A stretch of DNA of 64,000 nucleotides, taken from contig NC_059500.1 in assembly GCF_018139145.2 (NCBI RefSeq), positions 39,227,437 through 39,291,436 of the forward strand, given 5' to 3'. The position numbers and the translations under genes were made by a program. The stretch comes from Gymnogyps californianus (lineage: Eukaryota; Chordata; Aves; Accipitriformes; Cathartidae). Shown piece by piece: positions 1 through 13,000 of this stretch (position 1 is its first letter; every line of letters begins with the position of its first letter). The notes beneath the pieces are model-generated. The model did no database searches and was not told the origin of the DNA. It was given only the letters and a program-made list of their open reading frames with translations.

Positions 1-913
1 TCTGTTCTTTCTTAACTTTATAAAGCACTTTGCAAGTCACAACATCATAAAAACAGCTAACGAACAGGCAGTGTTCTATATAAACGGTAAATTATGAGAC
101 TTCTAATAATTATATTTCAAAAACTCAAGAGAGGCTGAACCAATTTATAGAAATGTAATCTCACAAAGATTCTTTAAAGACAGTCCCTTTCAACAAAACA
201 CATTTCTGACACACATATTTCTCTAGAACAGGTGCACATAAACACCTCTTAGAAGTCAGAAAGATCCTTAAAATGGAATTACGTAATTGGATGGGACAAC
301 AGAAACAAGTTTATTTCTGCTCATGAAAATATAGAAGTCTACTGAATTTTGAAGGCTTCCAATATTCTTTACTTCAGCTATTCAAAAGTCTGTCCTGAAT
401 TCCTAGGGAAATATCCTATGGTCAAAAAGCCTTGAAAGAAAAATCCAGATTCCTGGAAATACTCCAATGGCATAATATCAGAGATGGAAGTGAGTGCTGA
501 AAAGACACTAATCTCCACAAGGGTGAAGCAGAAAAGAACATAAATGTTTTTCTTTAAGGATTCTGGAATTCAAAACATCATTTGAACTATGGTCAACTAC
601 AACATACTGTCTCCTGACGAACACAAGAAAAATCCCATCCAGCTACACACACACACACGTGTTCTAGAGATCACAAAAAGTTACACTGCCACAAAAATAA
701 AATGGAAAATAAGAAGTAAAATTCAAGAAGTCAAAAATAAGAACATCAAAGCTAAAAAATAATTTAGCTGGACATTTCTTACTGTCTTGTGGACAAGTCA
801 GACTACGTAAAAAATTTCTTCCCTGAGGAAAATTTTAGTTGGACAATCAGATTACAGAATCAAAGCAAAAGAAGAATACAACATGGATCAAGTTCTGTAC
901 TTTGAGAGTGTAC
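1..913 (-). other. ERCC6L2 intron 12 (partial)
   Basis: AT-rich intronic sequence. The only structure seen is a short (AC)7 run at 645-658. The exon expected next, encoding A-Y-R-I-G-Q, was looked for on the minus strand and is not present. Confidence 0.85.
645..658. repeat. (AC)7 microsatellite
   Basis: Seven AC units in intron 12 of ERCC6L2. Confidence 0.9.
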
Positions 914-1009
914 CTGTCAATAGCTTGAAGATCATTTGCTGGGTTCCATGTAGGATCAAACAGTATAACAACATTGGCACCAACAAAATTAAGACCCAGT
1001 CCACCAGCC
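914..1009 (-). CDS. ERCC6L2: ERCC6L2 exon 12: motif V and start of motif VI
   Basis: The acceptor is gtttttttag|G and the donor GACAG|gtacac. The exon is 96 nt, phase 2 in and out, residues 574-605 plus two bases of Arg606. It reads A-G-G-L-G-L-N-F (motif V), F-D-P-T-W-N-P (591-597) and D-L-Q-A-I-D-R. The rest of motif VI (R-x-G-Q with the arginine finger) should follow in the next exon, which I could not find between 1 and 913. Confidence 0.97.
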
Positions 1010-4000
1010 CTAAAAAAACATAAAAATGAAAAAATAGAACTATTTGACAGTAAGGAAAATAGAACAAACTTTTTTCCAGTGTATTAGGTCCATATTGGCA
1101 TACCTTTCCCCAACATAAATAAAAAGAGCACAACAGAGACACTGAAAATAGGGGGGTACAGCTTTGTGTTACTGTTGTGTTAACAACCACCAAGTACTCA
1201 AATAACCACTGCTGTAAAAGGCAATCTTTTCACCTAAGTAGCAAGAAGATTACAAACTGTATGACCAGCTGAGTCATAACCAACTGCTATCACCTTACTA
1301 TAGTAAAAGTCCTGATTGCTACTTCATACCCACTAAGCCCTACACAGGCCAACTCCCCCAACGATTATACTGAAATTCACAACCACTTCTATGCCAGTTA
1401 ACATTACAGAAGCAGGAAAACTACAGCTTAAATAAAAGAGTCTGCATTAAATTTTACTTCCTCTAATCCCAGCACATAGTTTTGACAATAATGCTACGCA
1501 GCTTCCACTAAAATGGTCATAGTCTAGGGTAAGTCACAGCTATAAGAATTAACAACTGTCACAAGCATATTTGTGCAGTATGTTAAGTCAACTGTTAAAA
1601 ATATAGTTGGCCACGCAGCTGCATATGAGCAACATTCATACCGGTCATCACAAGAAAAAAGTCACTGCAAGAAAATTGTCTACTGTGGGGGTTAGGAGTC
1701 ACAGGGGTACCAGTTACATCATCTTAAAACAGCTCTAGTGTGCTTTCAGGTAAAGCCTGCAAGTCAGTAAAGAATGTGAGCATATGCCTAACCTGAGGTA
1801 GTAACTAATGCCTCGCTGAAGCCAACAAAACTGCTCAGTTACTTGGAGTTTGGCATGTGCATAGCTGAACGATTTGATAGGAACAAAAGTGACGAAAACA
1901 CCACTTCTCATCCAGCTGCAAAACAAGCAAATACTGAAAATTCTTTTCAACGGGCTCAGCCAACATTCCTACAAAAAGAGACAAGTTCCTATGCAAGCAC
2001 ATGCTAAATACTATTATTAACTATTAAAACAATTCTTCACATTGACATAGGCAGCCCTGATTTCAAGTGTGTTTTTTTCCTGAATGAGGTACCACAAAAT
2101 TGAAAAAGTCAATCCCATTTAATTTACCAAGCACCTAGTTTTAACAGATTACTTTATATTCTGCTTGTTTAAAGCAGTGGGAAAGGTAAAGTTTCCAGGT
2201 ATAAGAATGAATGGAGACAGAAACCAAAAGCTTACAGAGCCCCACCACTTTTTGGTCTTCATGGAATTCTTGTCAATGTAAATACAGTTGTGGCCTCTTC
2301 CTTCCAGGTGTGGTATGGTGTTGGGTTAGTTAAACCTGGAAAGGGAGAGGATGTGGGAACCTGCCAATATTAACGGAGGTTTCCGGAGGATGAGCGTTCT
2401 CAAAGTTTGAAATGCTGAATAAAAATCTTTGTATTTTTCAGAATACCTTACTGTATTTTGGAATTTTGGTGTATTTCTTTTTAGTGAGGACAGAATTCAG
2501 CCTCTCATCTTACCAAACGAACCCTGCAGTCAGCCTGAAACATAAGTCAACATGTTTTTCCAAATGGTTTCTCAAAAACTTGCAATATTTGGAACTGAAA
2601 TATGAATTAAACCTCAGCGTAAAGCCTTAGTGCAAGTAAAACAGACTGACTATAAAAATTAACTAAACAGGATACTTAGCTTTATAAAGCTTTTACCTTT
2701 CAATATTTTTAGTTATGCCACAAAAATTCAGATTTGTGAATACTCCAAAACAGAAAAAGAACGGCTCCTATATCCTTCATGGACAGAATGAATGCAGTAG
2801 TTAGTTTGTGCATTGTAAAGAATATCTTCCATTTTAACAATAACTTTAACTAGCTGTTAGTCATTACTACAAGATGGTCCATGCAAGTTACTATAATATG
2901 GCTCAAATGAAGAGCCCTGTATGAAAGGCCTCATAACAGTTCTGTTACAAACAACAGTTTTCAAAAGATCATCTTATTTAAAACTGCACACTGTGTTAAA
3001 TAAATGGCTTGGTTTTATATCCTGTCACTGACTATTTAATACCTCAATGTTCAGAAGTTACAAAACTATACCGCATTATGAAAAGTTTCTATGAAAGCTT
3101 TGACTACATAATTCTATTTACCAAGGTAAGTTTTTTATAGTTCTTAAGTTCTCTGTTTCAGTGAGATCTTGTGGCTGAGAGTTCTTTGAATGTGATTACA
3201 TGCGCATTAAGAATTATTTGCAACATAGTTGTGAAAAATTCAAGTTAAATGAAGCCCTGTAAAAGCAAAAAGTAAGGGACAGCAGTCCCGTAATGGACAG
3301 TAATTGAGAATGCTGCAGGTAGAATGGAAGCGCATACTGTAACCTTTCATGATAAAAACTGTCTACAAATTTCTGTAACCATCATCTCCATCATCTAAGC
3401 ACTTCTCTTTACATAATAATGAAAACTGAGAAGCAGAAACAGATTTTCATGTATAATTATTGTGAAGGAATTAATCTAGAGAAAGACTAGCATGGAAAAC
3501 CCAGAAACAGTGATTTAGCCTTAAAGGAATACTCGCTGCTCTTATTTCTTCCAGAACACTACAAGGGAACAGGACTGCATACACTTCACTATTGTACACA
3601 TACAGTTCCCCTTCTTCAGGCTAAGCAGCACCAATGGAGTTGCAAGCTCTGACATTCTCCTATCAAGTTATAGCAACTACAGTAATTATTTTAATGTTTC
3701 TAAGCATGCCCAAAAATCCCCTTCTCTTTTTCTAAATAATCATACATTTTCCCAGCAACACCAGCACAGAACTGAAGTATTCTGAAACAGATTTTACTTC
3801 ATGAGCCTTAGAAGTTCCAACAGATGTATACCTATTTTTCCATAGGGCTCAAGGCTGACATTCATGATCTACACCTAATGGCTTGATGGAATTTACAAGC
3901 TCTGAAGAAATCAATCATATTTTCTCTCAACATCCATAAAATATATTTACCCATATGGCTATATTAGTCATAGCTATCGATAAAGGCATTATGGATAGCT

Positions 4001-7000
4001 ATATGACTATGTTTGATACTGACATTAACTGCAAGACTTGAGGTCAAACGATATATAGATAGACAGATTTTTCTTTTCTTTTTTTTTTTTACTTTATTGT
4101 TTAAGGCCCCATTTCTCAAAAAAACCTCACCAACCAATTAAAAATCAGGATTTTCAAATGTCTATGGGCTATACATAGGCAATTCCAGGCAGAAACAGCA
4201 TTTTGCCAGTATAAAAAAAGGAATATAAAACAGGAACCTTGTAAATTTAACAGTGAAGTCATCACCACTGTCTGCACTGTAACTTGCTAATTTATAGATT
4301 GGAGCTTCCTGTTTAAAGTTGTATGTTAACTGTGCCAGTAGAATATAATGGCAGACTCAAGATCACTATGCAGGGAATTCATCCTTTGCAGAATGCATTT
4401 CTGCAGCCAAAAGACTGTGCAAGTATTTTCAGTGAAAATCAACATTTGGCTCTCCGACCAGTGGGAGTTTCAGAACACATACAAGTTGACTACACAGAAC
4501 AGTCAGCCAAAAACTCTGCAAGAAAGTACAGACAGAAGAGCATGACCCAATTCTGTCAACTTACTATGTATTGAGAAATAAAGAATATACTGTAAAGTCC
4601 TAATGCCTGAAATCTGAGTAAGAGGAAAGATGAATCTCTTGTAGAGTAGAACTAGGATATATCACGTTCTGATTTCCAAAGGATTACAAAATTAAAGCTG
4701 CTTCCATTACTGTATATCAAGCAAGCAAGAAGATCACTTCTTGTTATCTATGACAAACTACACAAAGAATTACACCTTCTGTTATGCTTAGTAAACACCG
4801 GTTGTATTGACTGCAATTCCATCATTGTTTGCTCCTTCCATTTACTCAGTGAGATGAGAAACACTAAAAACAACAGAATCAAGACTCTCATCTCAAGCAC
4901 CACAAGCAGGCATGGAAAGCTCAATAGTCTGTATTCACAAGCTCTCATAACAGAGAGGAGAAAGTCCATCTTTGTTTACCTGACCTTCATTTTTCTTTCT
5001 GTGTAAATTAATGGAAGAGAACTGAAGACATTATGATTACGCAACTAAACTAGACTGATAGGAGCACAAACTAGCATCTTTCCTAATACTATGGATGCAG
5101 TAATTCCTTGCTGTCTTCAGAGACAAGGAATAGGGACTCATAAAGGTCTTAGGGAAGCTGATGGCCAGATTCCACAGTTGACGGAGATTACAAACAAATG
5201 GGCATGACCAACACCACAAATCTCTTCACAACCCTGCCCACATGCACCAGAGAGTATCTGAAGACAGTTCTGATGTGCGCTTGCAATAGTCTTTAAGATT
5301 ATGTCTGACTTCTAATTAAACACAGGCAGTGTGGATCCTCCTAACTAACTCCAACATGCACACTTTTAGTAAAGAAGGACTAAAGTGACTGTATAGGCAA
5401 GAACAGCACGTTTGCATGTTTCATCAAGTTTCACTGAGTTTTCCTCTGGGCAGGAAGATTAAAGTTTTTCTTTGTTCCCCTTCTGCCCTTGCCTGGTAAC
5501 AAACTTCATCCAAGACGAAACATGGAAGTAACCAGAATTAAATAAATAAATAAATAAAAATAAAAGAATGGTCATCATAGTTTCATTAATTCTAGTTGAA
5601 CACATTGCTCTTTTTCAAAAGAATTCACTATCCTTCATAAATTCATAAGCAGATCTGATAGGTAAATACTTTTTTAAAAGACAATCAAGGATTGTTTGAA
5701 GTATTTTAGACAGACATATGCTAATTAATGTGGTTAATAAATTACAGTAACACCAAGAGATAATTTTCAGTTCAACATAGCATTTCATGTTCACACTTAC
5801 TTGCTAGTTCAGTACAAGAAATACTAGTGCAGTACAAGAAACTGAGTCTGTCTACAATAAAATGAAAGCTTTTTGTGGATAATGACATAATAATAATAAT
5901 AAAGTTTTAATAATAATGTTTAAAAACCTACAGCAACTGAAAATATAAAACTAGGATTCAGAAGACCCACTTGTTTCCGATCTTAGAAATCCTCATAAAG
6001 CAGAGGAAAGGGGAAGGGAGGAAGTCTCCAGATATTTTAAGAAGTTTCAGACCACAGCAGTGACTCTGTGTTACTAACACACAAGAGAACAATTCACTTT
6101 CTCAAAAAAGTAATCCCTCACAAAGTCATCAAGCAAAATGCAGAGTAACCTATTTACTAAACGCTACAAAGGCAGAACGAAACAGACAAGTTAAATTTTC
6201 TTACATTGTAGATACAAGACATATGTTAATTTCTTGAATGCTGTTGAACTCTCTCACAATTCTGATCCTATCTTCTGATTTTGTATTTCCATCAAGTCGT
6301 CGGTAATCTAGCCCGGATGCCATACAGTATTGTTCCAGCACATCTAGCAACTGGGTGGAAAAATAAAAAAAAAGATTAAGTGCTTACTATTATCTTTTTA
6401 ATTAAACATAATCACAGAGGCCATGTTTCTTAAACATATTTTCAATAGACCAAGCATTGAAAGTGAGTGTAAATCTTCGCCATTTTGATATCAACATCCT
6501 TGACTCTCTTTAGCTGTGATTCTACAGCACTCAAGGTGATAAACATTGGTCTGCTGTGGTCTCACTCAATCCTCCAGCCCTGGCTGCCTGTCCCACCTCT
6601 AAGTGATGCTGGATCAGTTCAACCCAATAAGCTGGCAGGCAACTTAAACAGTTTCCAACCATCTTAGCAAGTTACAAGGACTTGAAATATAGTAAATGAG
6701 CATCAGAGCCAGCACAGAGCAACACGCTGGTATGCACAGTCAGAGTTCAGAGGGATGGACTGAAAGACTGCAGTAACCAGCAGTCAGTCTGGTCTTGAAC
6801 ACCGTGAAGCACAGCCTAAGACATATAAGCATTTTACTACTGCATCTAAATATTAAACTTGCATCTTCCTTAAAGCCACAAAATTATTAAATGTTTAAGA
6901 CTCTGAAATGTCATTCACACTATTATTTTTTAATACTTTTTAATGCTATCATTATGAATCTTTAAGTGTAGAAAACCATATTATAGATTCACCATTTCAG

Positions 7001-10000
7001 GAAACACATTACTCCCTAACAAGAAAACCAAGGAGCAAGTCCCTTAAAAGTGAAATGTGCATATACCTCTTGCTCCAATTAAACACTGTTTTAAGTTCAA
7101 ACCAACTGGTGTAATAAGTCTCAAGGTTGAAGTTTCATCACTGCTGATAGTCAAAAGCCAGTTAAACAGAGGAAATTTAACTACTTTCCGTGCTAACACA
7201 AAGGTTGTGTGTACAGCAGTACACAAAGTACTTCAGTCGTACTTCGCTGTGACACTGCTCTAACTCAAGACATACCAGCTGAACTCAATATGAGCTATCT
7301 AAACGTGAAGTAATACAACAATTTTAAAAAGCTCTAAGGAAGGTAGCAGAGTGTTACATTTGTTTTGCCATCACCATTTTTATCATGAGAAAACATAAGG
7401 TTTCAATATGCTTCTGGAGTACGGCACACTGTCCTCATCACTATTTCCCATAGTACAGACAGAAAGGAAATGTGGTTGACAGCTGTCACCTCAGTGCTTT
7501 ACGCTTCAGAACTTACTGCTGCAATTAATTGATAAAAATCATATGGAGCTCACCTTTGTGGAAAACGAGAAAAGAAGAACTTTATCCTTGTTTTTTCGGA
7601 AGTGATTTAAAAGCTGCTGAAGGACCTGTAAATGAACCGGAGAATACAAATGAAGAGATTTTATCTACAGGTCATCTCACACACACTTACTTGGACTTTC
7701 AACCTTTAAACAGGCTACAGTGTAATTAATTGTTTGCAAAGCCAACCAGAGGCACAACAAAAAACATTACTAACATAATAAACATGCCAAAGGTAATGGA
7801 TCTATGCTGGATCTATGCATTTTTCAGTGATCTACACGGAAATCCTGCTGTAAAAAGGCAATCATACCACTAACAGGTAAATTCAGAAGCTATTTGTGTC
7901 ATTGCACAGACTGCAACAAAATGTTACTTATATCATGCGATAGCTCAGCTTGTGGATTTTTGCATTTAACAAATGCACACAGTTCCCCTGAAAACACGAA
8001 GGTCTGTTTAAGTTTTCTGTACTACATCTGAGTTCAGAACTTCTTGGAACTTGTCTTCTTAAAATAATCAGTGAGATGTATGCCCCTCCCTGCTCTCACT
8101 CTTGTCTGTTGCTCTGTTTACAGTAGGATCCAGCTTCCCAGACTCTGCACAGACCTTGAAATGCCAATAATCCGCCCACACACAATGTTCTTCTGGTGGG
8201 GAAGCAAATAATCCAGAGCCTTGTGTATAATAGTGATACTGTTATTTTCAAAAGAAGCATGTCCACATCTGGCAATGGCAGCTCCAGAGTACCGCGCAGA
8301 AGCAATACACAAAGGGGAAAGAGGAATTTTCCGTACCATGTCTGTAGTTTTCTCCCACTGGGCAATAAATATTTGAAAAATTATATTTATTCAGTGATAA
8401 ATACATAAACTGTTAATTAACACTGATTTCACTAAAAGCCTAACAAATCTTTGACGACCAAATAATGATGAACGTTTATATTAATTTTACAGTTCTGGAT
8501 AATATCTAGAATATGAAATAGTAATTTTACATCACTTATAAGCCCTTTTGTGTATGTTAGCCAGCCAGTTGCAAGTGAAAACAAGGTACAAACAAGATAA
8601 TTTTTGCCTGGTTTCATTGCACAAGAACATATAAACTAGGACTTATTTTACTGGGAAAAAAATCCATATCAGGTAATTTAACAAGAGCTAAATGACTTAC
8701 ATTTGCATTTTATTTAGCCACATTAAGAAAAAGAAACAAAAGAAAAACAGTAACATGCTTTTAAAGTAGAAGGAATTTGGCTACTGTATTATTGTTGTTA
8801 TTATTAAAGTACAGGTCAAATAATGCATTTCCTATAGGAGAACACACAAATCCACTCAGTTTGTTTAAATAAAATGGATCAATGTCATGCCCATTGGGAT
8901 TTTAGGTATTCTGGAGTAAAGAACAGCTCTGATGAACAGGGAAAAGTAATGAATGGGTCTGCGCCAAAGAGAAATAAATTCTATGCTTGTGCACCAGAGT
9001 ATTATCCTTAAAGTTGTTAGTCTGAAAAAGAAATACTTGATCATACTCAAGCAAAAGGAACGTGCTCTTTGTAAGAGTCCACATGGATTTAAATGCATAT
9101 CTCCCCATTACTACATATTGTGAGTTGTCTGACGTGATCAAACTTTACCTCTCACATTTAAGAATACCTTGTTCGTATACAGATGTCCAAGTTAGCCTAC
9201 AGTGTTTTTACACCTTCAAAACCGTGCCTGCCTGGGTTAGGGTTATGTTTAATGGCAGAAGTTATTATTATTTGCAAGGTACTCCGATAGACTTCCATTT
9301 TCCTACTGAAATAATGATAATATGCCAGGCAAAAATAAATAAATCAATCCAACACTGTTATTCCTAAGAGATTTATATTAATTAAGAACAGTATTCCAAA
9401 CCTCCACAAATGGAAGTCTGTGGAAATATTATACATGTAGTTAAAAAAAGTTATTTTGAGTGTCCAGACATTTAATAGCCCTTTTCACTTAGAAAGCATA
9501 TAGAGTCTCTCTGAGCCAGAATTTTAACAAAACTGTACAAATAATCAGAGAAGGTAGTAATGAGAATTACTGCAGGCTTTTAAAACTACCCTCATTCATC
9601 TTACTTCTTTTCCAAGCAGCCCCCGATACTTCTGTGTGGACAATCTGCAATCTTTGTGTTCCAAAAGCAATGGAATCACTTGTCCTTACACTTCGCAGGT
9701 CCCCGCTGTCTTACTTCATGATAGAAAAATGGTGATTTCTAAACAAGGCAGCACACTCATTTCAGTTCTCACATATTCAACTATTTCAAGTTAAAAATCT
9801 AGGCATGAAATCCACCTTGCAATAGAAAGTATAAGCAAAATCTTCTGAAAACTGTATGTTCTGCAGTATGATTGAAAATGAGGGGATAATTCCACAAAAA
9901 AAGCTGAAGCTCAGATCACACCACTGTGTATTACCCACCTCCCACTGTAACGAGGATGTATTAGAGTCATAGGTATACCATCAACGCTTGTACGTGTACT

Positions 10001-13000
10001 TTTGGATTATAGGGACTGTTTTTTCCAGGCTCTTGTTACAATCTTAAATTCAGAACAGAAAACCAGGGGTGGCATGTTGTAAATGCTACAGCTTGCAAAA
10101 CACATAGAGATAACTGCAGCCACAGCACAAGGTAGGACGCAAACACCAATATGCCACTCTCACACTTACGTTCAAGCAATTCTAGTTTTACTGGTGGCAG
10201 TAGGCATATTCCATAGTACAAAAAGCTATGTTTCCCTATGTGTTTCATCTCTGCTTGGCGAGGGAACAGAAGATACTTTAAGCAGATAGGTTAACCTTTT
10301 CAACTCTGCAAGACAGTGACAGCTGCTTAGCTAATAAACTTCATAGACAAATCCAGGACTTTCCCCATCATGCCCCGAATAAATTTAAATAAATGCCACA
10401 AACTTCTCCTTTGCAACTATGCTCATCTACAAAAGAATAATCAGCTGTGCCAAAATTTCTAGGTAACCTGTATTAAATTTTAATTTAAAGGACTAAATAA
10501 TACCTATTCCGTCTATATTACCTGATGAAAGTTACAGAAGTATTTCAATTAGTTTCTAGAATATATTTATAGAACAGAAAAGGTAAAGTACTACAGTGGG
10601 ACAAGGCTATTAAAATCATTTTACTATCATTTGTCTCTTTTTTTCCCCAAATACATTAAAAATAAAGTAGTTTTCAAGCTCTAGTATCTGTTGACTCTCC
10701 TGATTACTTTCTGATAGTAAGAGGACCTTCTAAATTAAATACTTTCTGAATGACTTTGGTTCCAGAGCATAAAAACAAAAATCATCCCAAACAGCTTCTG
10801 TTTTAAAACTCAGAATAGAAAACAAAAAAGTTAGACAACGTTTTCTCACAAGACAAACCTCCAATGCAATCAGCAGCAAAAAAATAAAAAAAAAAAAAGC
10901 CACCACAACACCAGACACATATGAACCAATTTTTGGCATCATAATTATTCTGAAGTCAAAATTAAGGGACTCAAAAAACACTTTATTTTTCAATGATGGC
11001 TACTTGGCCCACTACACAAAACTCCTCCTTCCAGGCACAGAGACATCACCACACAGTTCAGAATAGTCTGTTTATACTGAGATATATTTCATGAACTGAC
11101 ACAAAATTCAAGTTCCCCTTAAAAGAGAAAGCAGACCAATTTCTCCCAAAGTAAGCAGTTCTTTCAATAGTTCTTAGATAAATTCTATCCAGTTTGCAAT
11201 GGACTAAAATACACACTGTAGATTTCTAAAACAAAGCATCATATATACAAAACCAGAGGTCATCAACAGTGGAAAGATATTCTGTAAGTCTACTGACCTG
11301 TCATAAATGCAGCATTTGAAAATGTTTCTATTCTATAATTCATAAAGTAAAAAACCAAACCAAATAAGCAGAACCCCTCATAATAACACAAGATCATAAC
11401 TTCTTACGTTGGAGGAAAGAAAGGTCCATATTGCTTTGTACCTTTGCCTACTACTACTGCACTGTAGAGTCTGATCTGACTTTTTTAAAAGGTCAGAGTA
11501 AAAAAAAAAGTTCTGTGAAAGAATTATAGCAATTTTTTAAAATTTCCTTTCTTACTTTTCTACAGAAATTCATATTGCACTTCTCATCTGTCATGTACCA
11601 AACATACTGAAGAAGTATTTTTCAATATAAATATTACTTCAAAAACACAAGATTGGATTTTAAAATCCAGTTTCCCATGATATACGCTGCACTTTTTTTT
11701 AGAAAAAGGAAATTCTCCACACCAAGGCTCTTCTCAAGAATATGCGCTTATTTACGGTTTGGGTATTCGTTATTTGGGGGGTTGTGGGTTTCTTTGTCTT
11801 GTTTTGGGGTTTGTTTTTTTTTTGCAATTACCTACAATCTATATTAAAAAATACCTTGAAATACAGGAATATTGATCAGTATAGACCAATAACAAGCTAA
11901 AAGATCAAAAATTAAATAAAAAGCACAATATATTAGGAAAGTCTCTAGTGAGATAGAATGAAGATGAGCATTAGATGATTCACTAACAATAAAAAAAAGC
12001 AGGAGTAATCACCATGCTAGTAGCTCACTACTTTTAATCACATTAACTTCTTTCTCATTAATTTCTCATCTCATTCTACTTATGTTTGGGCAATTTATCC
12101 AGAAATGTAAATTGGCCTGGCACTTATCTACTGGTAACTCAGAGATTCATTTTTCTAACCGTGTGGATCTCCTCAACATCAAAAGTAAACATTCAACCTG
12201 CCTGACATCTCATCAGTATCAAGCCATCAGCACAAGCTCAGTATACTTAAGAAGATCACAGCCTCTGCTCTCTTGCCACCTCAGTTATGCTCTTACTCCT
12301 GTGCTGCAACAGCAGAACCTTCTTCCTTACCACCCAAGGCCACTGCACACAAGCATGAAAAGAGCCTTACTGCTACCAGCCAAGGTTACACCCAAGCCAC
12401 ACAGCTACAGCCGGCTGCACCCCTGAGAAGATGCTGCAGTCTATGCTGCCCCAGAAGCAACTCAGGCTTATGGCCATGGTTTGGAACAGATTCCTCCCAA
12501 CAGGCAGCTCTGTAAGCTGCAGGCTTTAAAGGCACATCATGTTGGAACCTGTGCCTTAACTCAAGCATTTTTGCTTGCCTGTGTTTTTCACTACTGTGTC
12601 AAAAACCACATAATGAAAATGTTGTAAGGCAGTGCTGGAGTGAAGTATGCAATAGCCCCAAGAGACAGATTTCTAGAGAAAGGAAAATGAGTCTTAACCA
12701 AAAAAAGAAGAGCTTCATAAGCACCACTGAAGATCATAGACTTAGTTTTTACAGGTATATATTAAATATTTGCTGGTAGCTAATTTAACAATAAAGTTGA
12801 CCTTCACGAGATAATTAAGTGTATATAACAAAGCTAATATGCAGGCCTCTCACATGTATGTAATAACAGAAAAGAAAGGTGTTGTTTGCATAATAACAAA
12901 TCAGTAAAGTGGTAACAACCATTACCATTACAAAAACGTGGCCCTGCCACTGCCTCCCCGCCAGTCCCAACCAGCAACTGTGAATATCCAGGTTTATAGA

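Larger units (their letters stand above)
1010..6204 (-). other. ERCC6L2 intron 11
   Basis: A 5.2-kb AT-rich intron. It holds an imperfect inverted repeat (3966-4008), an AAAT-type microsatellite (5539-5565), a 20-bp-period duplication (5804-5841) and a TAA run (5887-5902). Open frames are short and do not resemble a protein I know. Confidence 0.85.

Noticed and set aside
12082..12568. Overlapping frames of 60-114 codons in a GC-richer patch
   Set aside because: They overlap each other on both strands with no recognisable motif or splice context; chance is the simplest explanation.
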